Of a DNA stretch of 63,996 nt, positions 16,187 through 23,504 are shown in pieces. Location of the stretch: positions 1-63,996 of the forward strand of contig JAJTCQ010000005.1 in NCBI GenBank assembly GCA_021323315.1, read 5' to 3'. Source of the DNA: Gaiellaceae bacterium. Its GTDB lineage: Bacteria; Actinomycetota; Thermoleophilia; Gaiellales; Gaiellaceae. How positions within the stretch are numbered: position 1 is the first letter of the stretch; every line of letters starts with the position of its first letter. The notes beneath the pieces are model-generated. The model ran no database searches. It was not told the DNA's origin and saw only the letters and a list, made by a program, of their open reading frames with translations. The position numbers and the translations under genes were made by a program.

Positions 16187-18661
16187 ATGCCCGAGGCTAC
16201 GACTATCCCGACGCTGACGTCGGACACATACGAGAACCTGACCGCTGCGGCACGTCGAGCGGAGTCCTGGTTCGGCGAGCCGTTCCTGATGCCGGACGAG
16301 GATCCCTCGCAGGCCCTCGCATCGGGCACGGCACGGCGTGCGGCGCTCGACGACGCGCTCGCCGAGCTGGACGCCGGCCTCGAGACCCCGTCGTCGCGCT
16401 GGAAGGTTCGCTACGGCCTCATGCTCGGCCTCGAGCGCGTGCTCACCGAGGATCCGCCTCACACCGCTACGGGAACCGAGCTTCGCCGTCACCAGGTCGA
16501 CGCGCTCACGGGCATGCTCGCCGAGCTCATCGCGGCAACGCAGCGCCCGGCCGAGGACAACGGCAACGGAAACGGCCCCGCGACGAACGGCGCGCCGGCC
16601 GGCCCCGATGCCGACGAGGACGCCGACGACGACTTCGACGCCGGGTACATCGAGGACGAGCCGGTCGAGGAGGAGGTCGCCGGTGCGGATCCCGGAGCCG
16701 TCCGACGCTTCCGCTTCCGACACCCCACCGCGTCGGGCAAGACGATTGCAGCCGCGGGCTTCGTCGAGGCGGCGCGCCACCTCGGCATCCTGATCCTCAC
16801 GCACCGCCGTCTCCTCGTCTCGCAGTTCAAGGGCGACCTCACCACGGAGGGCTACGGCGACCGCTTCACCGACGCGATCATGGCCGGCACGAGCGCTGCC
16901 CGGATCGACAGCCCGATCACGATCCAGACGTATGCGTGGTTCGCCCGCCACGGCACCGAACTCGACCGCAACGCGTACCACCTCGTGATCTGCGACGAGG
17001 CGCACACGGCTCTCGGCGAGAAGACGAGTGCAGCGATCCGCGCGTTCCCGGAGCCACTCTTCATCGGGATGACGGCGACCGAGCAGCTCATCGCGAAGCA
17101 GGTCTCGGACGTCTTCCCCGCCTCGGTCGACGATCTCCCTCTCGGAGACGCCGCGCGCCGCGGGCTCATCGCGCCACTTCGCTGCCTGCGTGTGCCTCCC
17201 GCGGCGGCGATCAACTCTGTTCCGATCGTTGGCGGGGACTTCGAGGAGCGCGCGCTCGCCGCCGCACTCGACCACCAAGCGCTGAACCAGGCAGCCGCGA
17301 GCCTCTACCGCGAGCGGTTCGGCCCGACTCCCGGGATCGTCTACGCCGCGGGCGTCGAGCATGCGTACAACCTCGCGCAGGAGTTCCGGGCCGCCGGCCT
17401 CAAGGCCGAGGCGGTCTCGGGCCGCACGCCGCCCGCACGGCTGGCGGAGACCCTCGCAGCGTACGAGCGCGGCGAGATCAACGTCCTCATCAACGCGATG
17501 CTGCTCGCGGAGGGGTGGAACTCGCCGCGGGCGACCGTCTGCATGCATCTCGCGCCCACTGCGTCGCGCCGCGTCTACCAGCAACGAATCGGCCGGATCA
17601 TGCGCATCCACCCGCGGAAAGAGGCCGGCGTCGTCGTCGACTTCGTCCCGAAGAGCGCGACGCACTCCGAGCGGGTCGTCTCGCTCCACGCGCTTCTCGA
17701 CTCCGACTTCTACCGCGAGGGCGCGCGCGTCACTCCCGCACCGAGGCGCCGCCAGCAGCGGCGCGCGCGCAGGAAGCTCTCACCGTTGCCATGGCTCGTA
17801 CCGGTTACGCCTGACGTCGCTCGGCGGCTCGCGGTGATCCAGCGTGAGTGGCAGCGGATCGACCCGAAGTACCTCGACGACGACGAGCAGCGCTACTGGG
17901 CCACGATCGCCGGCCGTCAGATCCGGTTCGACCAGCGCGCGGAGTTCGCGAAGAAGTTCGCGGAAGGCCGCGCCACGAAAGGCGCGCTCGAGACGTTCCT
18001 CTCGACGTGCGCCGCGGAAAACCAGAATCGCAGGCTCCGGATGACGGCGCTGATGGACCGCGTCGCGACGCCGATCGACCGCGCGGACTTCGACGATCTC
18101 GTCACGCTCGTGACGCAGGCGCCGCCCTGGGACAAGGATCGCGCCGCAGGCGTTCGGATCCTCCTGCGCGCCATCGGGGAGGGAAAACCGCTCGCGCCGG
18201 ATCAGATCCTCGCTCGGTGGACATGGCGCCTCGCCCGCGCCACGCGGAAGGTGCAGGATCGACGCGTCTCGACGGAGTTCCCCGAGGCCAAGCGGCTGCT
18301 CGGCGCAGCGGCGAACTCGCGCGGGTACAGACACGAGGAGAACGTCAACCGCCTCGTGCAGGTCGCGGCCGAGATGCCGCTTCCCGTCGGGGCGGCGCTG
18401 CTCGCGTCGGCGGACGGCTACACGCCGCGTGCGAACGCCGCGCTCGACCGCGCCCGCGAGGAGCTCGGAACGACCGCAGAGATCGCCAACGCGCTCGCCG
18501 ACAACCTGCCGGTGCCGAAGCTCACGGCACGGAAGTCGCGGCGCCGCCGCCGTAAGCGGAAGACCACGGCACCAACCGAAGCCGCCGCAACGCAGACTGC
18601 CGAGACGCCCGAGACGGTCGAGCCGGACGCACCACCGGCCGTGGAAGACGCAGCGGCGTAG
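16187..18661 (+). CDS. DEAD/DEAH-type superfamily 2 helicase with an acidic insert
   Basis: 824 residues. A Q-motif-like LRRHQVDALTGMLAEL (about 99-114) is separated from Walker A HPTASGKT (179-186) by a low-complexity acidic linker at 121-168, rich in N, G, D and E. Then come DEAH at 270-273, motif III GMTAT, and motif VI QQRIGRIMRIHP near 465-476. Such a linker between the Q motif and Walker A is unusual. The C-terminal 320 residues match no domain I know; they end in a basic patch KSRRRRRKRK and an acidic tail. It could unwind DNA or RNA. Flanking genes give no defence context, so I assign no pathway. Confidence 0.75.
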   Translation: MPEATTIPTLTSDTYENLTAAARRAESWFGEPFLMPDEDPSQALASGTARRAALDDALAELDAGLETPSSRWKVRYGLMLGLERVLTEDPPHTATGTELRRHQVDALTGMLAELIAATQRPAEDNGNGNGPATNGAPAGPDADEDADDDFDAGYIEDEPVEEEVAGADPGAVRRFRFRHPTASGKTIAAAGFVEAARHLGILILTHRRLLVSQFKGDLTTEGYGDRFTDAIMAGTSAARIDSPITIQTYAWFARHGTELDRNAYHLVICDEAHTALGEKTSAAIRAFPEPLFIGMTATEQLIAKQVSDVFPASVDDLPLGDAARRGLIAPLRCLRVPPAAAINSVPIVGGDFEERALAAALDHQALNQAAASLYRERFGPTPGIVYAAGVEHAYNLAQEFRAAGLKAEAVSGRTPPARLAETLAAYERGEINVLINAMLLAEGWNSPRATVCMHLAPTASRRVYQQRIGRIMRIHPRKEAGVVVDFVPKSATHSERVVSLHALLDSDFYREGARVTPAPRRRQQRRARRKLSPLPWLVPVTPDVARRLAVIQREWQRIDPKYLDDDEQRYWATIAGRQIRFDQRAEFAKKFAEGRATKGALETFLSTCAAENQNRRLRMTALMDRVATPIDRADFDDLVTLVTQAPPWDKDRAAGVRILLRAIGEGKPLAPDQILARWTWRLARATRKVQDRRVSTEFPEAKRLLGAAANSRGYRHEENVNRLVQVAAEMPLPVGAALLASADGYTPRANAALDRAREELGTTAEIANALADNLPVPKLTARKSRRRRRKRKTTAPTEAAATQTAETPETVEPDAPPAVEDAAA

Positions 18662-18664
18662 CGA

Positions 18665-19564
18665 TCAGCCTCCGCCGCTGCGCGGCGGATCGTCGTCTGC
18701 CTCTCGCTCCCGCAGGTAGCGCGTGATCTCCGCGGCCAACGCGTCGCCGGAGGGGAGGTCGTCGGACTCCTCGAATAGGTCGAGTGAGTCGGCGCGACGC
18801 TCGAGTTCCTCGACGTAGCCGGCCGTGTCGGCGTCCGTCGCCACGGCCTGCGAGACCTGCTCGACGTACTCGTCGGCCGCCTCGGCGAGCTCGTGCACGT
18901 CGATGTCCGTCGAGAGCACGCCCGCGAGACGCTCGCAGAGCGCCCTCGCCGCAGGTGGGCTCGGCGCGAGCTGCACGTAGTGCGGGACGGCCGCCCACAG
19001 GCTCACCGACGGAATGCCCGCGCGCCGGCAGGAGTCGAGCAAGACGCCGACGATGCCGGTCGGGCCCTCGTAGCGGGAGAGCTGGAGCCCGAGCTCGTCG
19101 ACGAGCTTCGGGTCCGTCGCCGCGCCCGTGACGGGGGCCGGGCGCGTGTGCGGGACGTCCGCGACGAGCGCTCCGAGCGTCACCGCGAGCTCGACGCCGA
19201 GGTCGCCCGCGAGCTCGGTCACGAGCTCGCTGAACGTGCGCCAACGGTAGTTGGGCTCGACCCCGACGAGCAGGATCGCGTCGCGGTTGGCATCGGGGAT
19301 GCGCGCGCGGTAGAAGGTGTTCTCGGGCCAGTCGATCTTCCGCGTGCGCCCCTCCTCGAGGGAGACCATCGGCCGGGTCGCCTGGAAGTCGACGAACAGC
19401 TCCGGGTCGATGTCCGCGAACTTGCGCGCGCCCCACAGCCGGGCCAGGTAGCCGGCGGCAAGCGTCGCGGCCTGGCCGCCGTCGTTCCAGCCGCGGAACG
19501 CGCCGATCAGAACCGGCCGCTCGAGGGTCGCCGGGCGCTCGTACATCCTGAGCTCACGCGCCAC
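18665..19564 (-). CDS. PAC2-family protein (proteasome-assembly-chaperone-like)
   Basis: 299 residues of the PAC2/DUF75 family. Typical parts are PVLIGAFRGWNDGGQAATLA at the N-terminus, FYRARIPDANRDAILLVGVE, the central LVADVPHTRPAPVTG, and SLWAAVPHYV. Actinobacterial relatives are common near proteasome-bearing genomes, but a chaperone role there is not established. The C-terminal 70 residues are helical and acidic. GTG 19564 is used because TAGGCT lies 6 bases upstream; ATG 19546 is a possible later start. It ends 4 bases from the helicase gene, tail to tail. Confidence 0.8.
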   Translation of the reverse strand: MARELRMYERPATLERPVLIGAFRGWNDGGQAATLAAGYLARLWGARKFADIDPELFVDFQATRPMVSLEEGRTRKIDWPENTFYRARIPDANRDAILLVGVEPNYRWRTFSELVTELAGDLGVELAVTLGALVADVPHTRPAPVTGAATDPKLVDELGLQLSRYEGPTGIVGVLLDSCRRAGIPSVSLWAAVPHYVQLAPSPPAARALCERLAGVLSTDIDVHELAEAADEYVEQVSQAVATDADTAGYVEELERRADSLDLFEESDDLPSGDALAAEITRYLREREADDDPPRSGGG

Positions 19565-19570
19565 TCGACA

Positions 19571-19576
19571 AGCCTA
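19571..19576 (-). promoter_or_regulatory. -10 hexamer of the PAC2 gene
   Basis: TAGGCT on the minus strand, 6 bases before the GTG at 19564. Confidence 0.45.
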
Positions 19577-20491
19577 CTGACGGGTCAGCGGCCGAGGTGG
19601 CCGCCAGAGCGTGAAGGCGAGCGCCAGGGTGAAGGCCCAGATCGTCGCCGCCAGGACGACGTGGATGAGCACGAGGCCCCACGGCAGGGCGTTGCGGTAC
19701 TGCACCTCGCCCAGGATGGCCTGCGCCACCAACGCGACGAGGAGCCCGACCCAGATCCGGAAGAGCCCCGGGTACGCGGCCCGGAATCTTCCGAGCAGCC
19801 ACCCCATGACGAGGACTCCGATTCCGAACACCGCCGCCGCGCGGACGTGCACGTACACCGTGTCGACGATCCCGAGCCCGAGTCGCTCCACCTCCTCGCT
19901 CGACCCTGGGTGGGGGCCGGACGCAGTCGCGACCGCGCCGGTGACGACGAGCGTCACGCAGACCGGGAGACCGACCCATGTGACGAGCTGCCGCAGCCAG
20001 CTCGGCCCTGCGGGCGCGGCCAGCCCGTCGCGCAGGCTCCAGCCCTCGAGCACGGCGATGAGCGCGAGCCCGAACGCGGCCAGCCCGAGGAGAAAGTGCG
20101 TCATCACCGCGAGCGGATGGAGATCGAGCGCGATCGTGATACCGCCCATCGGGATCTGCGCGATCGCGACGAGGAACGCGCAGAGCGCGCTCCACCGGCC
20201 CCATCGCGAAAGCCCGGTCGTCCACCGCGAGGCGAGCCATGCGACCAGGGTGAGCACGATGCCGACGAGGGCCACCATCCGGTTCCCGAACTCGACGAAC
20301 GCGTGGAAGCCCTGCTCCGGGTACGGCTTGTCGCCACAGCTGGGCCAGTTCTCGCAGCCGAGCCCGGAGCCGGTGAGCCGGACGAATGCGCCCGACGTGA
20401 TGACCAGGAAGAGCGCGACGCACGACGCGAGCGCGATCCGCAGAAACGATCTCGCGGAGACCGACCGAGTCGACGCGACGGCGACCGCCAC
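19574..20491 (-). CDS. ctaA: heme A synthase
   Basis: Membrane enzyme that oxidises heme O to heme A for aa3-type cytochrome oxidase. 305 residues, eight hydrophobic segments. GAFVRLTGSGLGCENWPSC carries the paired cysteines Cys46 and Cys52. Heme-ligand histidines are visible at 132 (MTHFLLG), 215 (YVHVRAA) and 277 (LIHVVLAA). The first family ligand position, EFxHR in Bacillus CtaA, reads EFGNR here, with Asn70 in place of histidine. The GTG start shares one base with the selD stop (TAGTG), so the two genes are translated together. Implies aerobic respiration. Confidence 0.88.
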   Translation of the reverse strand: MAVAVASTRSVSARSFLRIALASCVALFLVITSGAFVRLTGSGLGCENWPSCGDKPYPEQGFHAFVEFGNRMVALVGIVLTLVAWLASRWTTGLSRWGRWSALCAFLVAIAQIPMGGITIALDLHPLAVMTHFLLGLAAFGLALIAVLEGWSLRDGLAAPAGPSWLRQLVTWVGLPVCVTLVVTGAVATASGPHPGSSEEVERLGLGIVDTVYVHVRAAAVFGIGVLVMGWLLGRFRAAYPGLFRIWVGLLVALVAQAILGEVQYRNALPWGLVLIHVVLAATIWAFTLALAFTLWRPPRPLTRQ

Positions 20492-21513
20492 TAGCGGAAG
20501 AGAACCCCCGACCCGTCCACGACCTTGCCGATCCGCACGGCGAGAAGCCCCCCGGCGGCGAGTGTCGCCTCGAGGACCGGGGCCCGCTCGCCGGGCAGCG
20601 ACACGAGCAGACCCCCGGCGGTCTGCGGGTCGTATCCGAGTGCTTCGGACACCTCGGACGCCTCGCTCGTCACGCGTTGGTCCGCGTACTCGCGGTTGCG
20701 GCGATCACCTCCCGTGCGCACGCCTCCTCTCGCGAGGTCGAGCGCGCCAGGCAAGGCCGGGAGCGAGTTCGAATCGATGACGACGCGCACGCCACTGCGC
20801 TCTGCCATCTCGTGCGCGTGGCCGAGCAACCCGAATCCCGTCACATCCGTCACGGCGCTCGGCTCGAACGGCCGGATGGCGTCGGCGGCGGCGCGGTTCA
20901 ACTCGAGCATCGACTCGATCGCGGCGTCGAGGGCGCCGGCCGGAGAAACCTTGTCACGCTCCGCCTGCAGCACGATCCCCGTGCCGAGGCGCTTCGTGAG
21001 GAACAGGACGTCGCCTGCGCGGGCGCCCGCCTTCGGCCAGAGCCGATCTGGGTGCACCGTGCCGACGACGGCGAGGCCGTACTTCGGCTCGTCGTCGCGG
21101 ATCGTGTGCCCGCCGGCGAGGATGGCGCCCGCCGCGCGTACCCGTTCGTCGGCGCCTGCGAGCACCTCGCCGAGCACCTCTACCGGCAACTCCTCCGGGA
21201 ACGCCGTCACGGACAGCGCGAGGAGCGGTGCGCCGCCCATCGCGAAGACGTCGTTGAGCGCATTCGTCGCGGCGATCGCGCCGAACGTTCGCGGGTCGTC
21301 GACGACAGGAGGGAAGAAGTCGACGGTGAAGACGATCGCGCGCTCGTCGTCGAGGCGATAGACGGCCGCGTCGTCGGCAGGGTCGAGGCCGACGAGGAGG
21401 TCTTCGTCGTCCGCGGGAAGGAGGCCGGCGAGTAGCGTCTCGAGCCGCGCGGCGGAGTACTTCGCCGCGCAGCCTCCTGTGCGCGCGAGCGCGGTCAGCT
21501 CGAGGGTCTCCAC
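20491..21513 (-). CDS. selD: selenide, water dikinase (selenophosphate synthetase)
   Basis: Makes selenophosphate from selenide and ATP, the selenium donor for selenocysteine or 2-selenouridine. 340 residues. The active-site pair is kept as Cys15 and Lys18 in RTGGCAAKYSA; DPADDAAVYRL and VDFFPPVVDDPRTFG bind metal and ATP; DVTGFGLLGHAHEM and DPQTAGGLL follow. The catalytic residue is an ordinary cysteine codon, so this protein is not itself a selenoprotein. TACAGT lies 6 bases before the GTG. No selA, selB, tRNA-Sec or selU is in the window; they must lie elsewhere if the pathway works. Confidence 0.9.
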   Translation of the reverse strand: METLELTALARTGGCAAKYSAARLETLLAGLLPADDEDLLVGLDPADDAAVYRLDDERAIVFTVDFFPPVVDDPRTFGAIAATNALNDVFAMGGAPLLALSVTAFPEELPVEVLGEVLAGADERVRAAGAILAGGHTIRDDEPKYGLAVVGTVHPDRLWPKAGARAGDVLFLTKRLGTGIVLQAERDKVSPAGALDAAIESMLELNRAAADAIRPFEPSAVTDVTGFGLLGHAHEMAERSGVRVVIDSNSLPALPGALDLARGGVRTGGDRRNREYADQRVTSEASEVSEALGYDPQTAGGLLVSLPGERAPVLEATLAAGGLLAVRIGKVVDGSGVLFR

Positions 21514-21519
21514 GAAGAC

Positions 21520-21525
21520 ACTGTA
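21520..21525 (-). promoter_or_regulatory. -10 hexamer of selD-ctaA
   Basis: TACAGT on the minus strand, 6 bases before the selD GTG. Confidence 0.45.
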
Positions 21526-21601
21526 CGGAAGGAGATCGCGCGCGACGATCGAAGACCGCCGCTGGAGAGATCCATCCCCTTCCCCTCTCCCCTGATACAG
21601 C

Positions 21602-21660
21602 GGCCGCCGCCCCCTCGGCGGCCCAGGATGATGGGGAAACCTCCGGTTTCCCCATCATCC
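21602..21660. other. two strong adjacent hairpins in a divergent intergenic region
   Basis: First hairpin: GGCCGCCG / CGGCGGCC (21602-21623, 6-base loop). Second: a perfect 16-bp stem, arms 21626-21641 and 21645-21660, with a 3-base loop. The 254-base gap between selD (minus) and the SDR gene (plus) holds nothing else I can name. The genes diverge, so a terminator is not needed here. It may be a structured RNA, an attenuator or a mobile relic. Confidence 0.5.
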
Positions 21661-21755
21661 CCCTTCCCTCGTGCACTGTTGAGCCGCAGGTGGTCTGCGG
21701 GCGAGTGAATCGCTTCGGCCCCGTGGGCCGTGCGAGTACTCGATGTCCTGATCCA

Positions 21756-21761
21756 TAGACT
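21756..21761 (+). promoter_or_regulatory. -10 hexamer of the SDR gene
   Basis: TAGACT, 6 bases before the GTG at 21768. Confidence 0.45.
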
Positions 21762-21767
21762 CGCGCG

Positions 21768-22448
21768 GTGAAGTCGGCACTCATCACCGGGGGATCCTCC
21801 GGCATCGGGCTGGCGATCGCTCGCGCCTTGCAGGAAGACGGGTACGCGCTCACGCTTGCGGCGCGCCGGCCCGAGCCGCTCGAGGCGGCCGCGGCCGAGC
21901 TCGGCGCACTGGCGGTGCCGGCCAACCTCGGCGACCCGGACGAGTGCGTCCGGGTCGTCGCAGCCCATGCCGCGCACCACGGTGGGATGAACGTCCTCGT
22001 GAACTCGGCCGGGATCGGCATCGGCGGCTCGTTCGCGGATCAGGAGACGAAGAAGATCGCCCTCCAAGTGGACGTGAACCTCACGGCGACGCTCGTCGTC
22101 ACCCGCGAGTCGCTGCCTCTTCTTCGCGCGACCCGTGGCCAGATCGTCACGCTGGCCTCGATCGCCGGGACGATGCCAACACCGGGACTCACCGTCTACG
22201 GCGCGACGAAGGCGGCGCTGATCGCGTGGACGACCTCGCTGAACCGCGAGGAGTCCGAGCACGGCATCCGCGCGACGGCGATCTCGCCGGGTTTCGTCGC
22301 GACGCGGATGACCCAGTGGACCGGGCTGAGCGAGGACGAGCAGATCTCGACCGACGACATCGTCGCGCTCGTGCGCACGGTGCTCTCGCTGAGCCCGACG
22401 GCGCGCGTACCGAACATCGTCGTCGAGCGCGTCGGCGACGACTACTGA
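21768..22448 (+). CDS. short-chain dehydrogenase/reductase (classical SDR)
   Basis: NAD(P)-dependent oxidoreductase of 226 residues. TGGSSGIG at 7-14 binds the cofactor, NSAGIGIGG is the NAG-like motif, LASIAGTM holds the catalytic serine region, and YGATKAA provides the Tyr-x3-Lys pair. The protein ends soon after SPGFVATRM, so it is slightly short for the family but complete. Arg residues after the second strand (AARRPEP) suggest NADP preference. It overlaps the convergent lipoprotein gene by 7 bases. Substrate unknown. Confidence 0.85.
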   Translation: MKSALITGGSSGIGLAIARALQEDGYALTLAARRPEPLEAAAAELGALAVPANLGDPDECVRVVAAHAAHHGGMNVLVNSAGIGIGGSFADQETKKIALQVDVNLTATLVVTRESLPLLRATRGQIVTLASIAGTMPTPGLTVYGATKAALIAWTTSLNREESEHGIRATAISPGFVATRMTQWTGLSEDEQISTDDIVALVRTVLSLSPTARVPNIVVERVGDDY

Positions 22449-23362
22449 GGCTCCGGCGCCAGGTCATCACGGACGGCCTGCTCGAGCTCCTGCACGGAGA
22501 CCGTGCCCTCGAAGCGCGCGGCGATCTTGCCGTCGGCTCCGACGAGGAACGTCCAGGGCTCCGTCGGAAGATTCCACTCCCGCATCCAGCGGTTGAATCC
22601 CTTCGCGGGATCGTTGTCCTCGAAGACCTCGACGTGGATGAAGCGCACGTTCTCGCCCTCGAAACGGCTCGACACCTCTTCGACGACGTCGACGACGGGC
22701 CCGCACGTTCGGCTGGAACAGAACTTCGGCGTCGCGAAGGTCACGACGAACGGCACCTTCGCCTCCAGGGATTCCGCCACCGAGTGGTGGAGGAGCGACT
22801 CGTCGGGCGGTGTTCGCGTGGTCAGACTCGACACGTTTCCTCCGGTCGACGAAAGCGTCGGCGTGTCGGACGCGATCGCGGCGTCACCGACGTCCGGCGC
22901 GTCATCCTCGGCGACCACGACGACGTTCCCGAGCGCCTGCACCTTCTCCGCGCCCCCCACCGGCTCGGCGAGCAGCCAGTACTTCCCTGGCCGGGTCAGC
23001 GGGAGGGTTGCGACGAAGATGTGCGTTGCGTCCGCCTCGTCGCCGCCGGGAAGGCCGATTCGCTCGAGCTTCGCCTCCTCCTCGAGGAAGGGCGGCGAAT
23101 CGAGGGAGTTCGCGACCCAGACGCGGGCGGTCGGGAGCGCCACGACAGCGCCCTCGGCATCGACCACCAGGAACGAGATCCGGACGTCCCCGGGCTCGTG
23201 GTTCGCCGTGCCCGGAACGACCGCGACGTCGTCGCCCGGCATGCGCCAGAGCTCCTCGAGCGACGCGCCCGCTCCAGGCTCGGTCGAGCTCGACTCATCC
23301 GATCCGCCGCAGCCGACGAGAAGCACGCACGTCAGCGCAGTGAGTCCCGCGGCGGCGCGCAT
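22442..23362 (-). CDS. lipoprotein with a thioredoxin-like domain (CX4C)
   Basis: 306 residues. A type II signal ends in LLVGC (Cys18), followed by a serine-rich tether, so the protein is anchored outside the membrane. Residues about 45-155 form a beta-rich domain, and about 185-300 look thioredoxin-like: VPFVVTFATPKFC, then WTFLVGADGKIAARFEG. The redox motif is CSSRTC (215-220), four residues between the cysteines instead of two, so ordinary thiol-disulfide exchange is uncertain; metal delivery (SCO-like) is an alternative. It starts 27 bases after the small peptide gene and may be the last gene of that operon. Confidence 0.72.
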   Translation of the reverse strand: MRAAAGLTALTCVLLVGCGGSDESSSTEPGAGASLEELWRMPGDDVAVVPGTANHEPGDVRISFLVVDAEGAVVALPTARVWVANSLDSPPFLEEEAKLERIGLPGGDEADATHIFVATLPLTRPGKYWLLAEPVGGAEKVQALGNVVVVAEDDAPDVGDAAIASDTPTLSSTGGNVSSLTTRTPPDESLLHHSVAESLEAKVPFVVTFATPKFCSSRTCGPVVDVVEEVSSRFEGENVRFIHVEVFEDNDPAKGFNRWMREWNLPTEPWTFLVGADGKIAARFEGTVSVQELEQAVRDDLAPEPQ

Positions 23363-23389
23363 ACGCGCCCGAGTGTAGCCCCGGAGCGC

Positions 23390-23488
23390 CTAGTTCCCGT
23401 CGGGCCAGGAATGCCAAGGGCGAACATGACCGAGCAATGCGGCGAAGAGCGCGAGGTTGACCAGCAGGAGCACGAGTCTGGGCTTCAC
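23390..23488 (-). CDS. 32-residue hydrophobic signal-like peptide downstream of the XRE-TPR regulator
   Basis: Short ORF, GTG to TAG, coding MKPRLVLLLVNLALFAALLG followed by HVRPWHSWPDGN. It has a positively charged N-terminus, a 16-residue hydrophobic core and a polar 12-residue tail, the layout of a secreted pro-peptide. AGGAGG lies 6 bases before the GTG, one of the best ribosome sites in the window. Only 16 bases separate it from the stop of the regulator gene, so both are on one transcript. I infer a signalling peptide sensed by the TPR domain. A small membrane protein is the main alternative. Confidence 0.55.
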   Translation of the reverse strand: MKPRLVLLLVNLALFAALLGHVRPWHSWPDGN

Positions 23489-23504
23489 GGCGACCTCCTC
23501 TCTC

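Noticed and set aside
21514-21767. tRNA-Sec gene near selD
   Set aside because: No T-arm TTCGA-type sequence, no UCA anticodon loop and no matching acceptor stem could be found on either strand.
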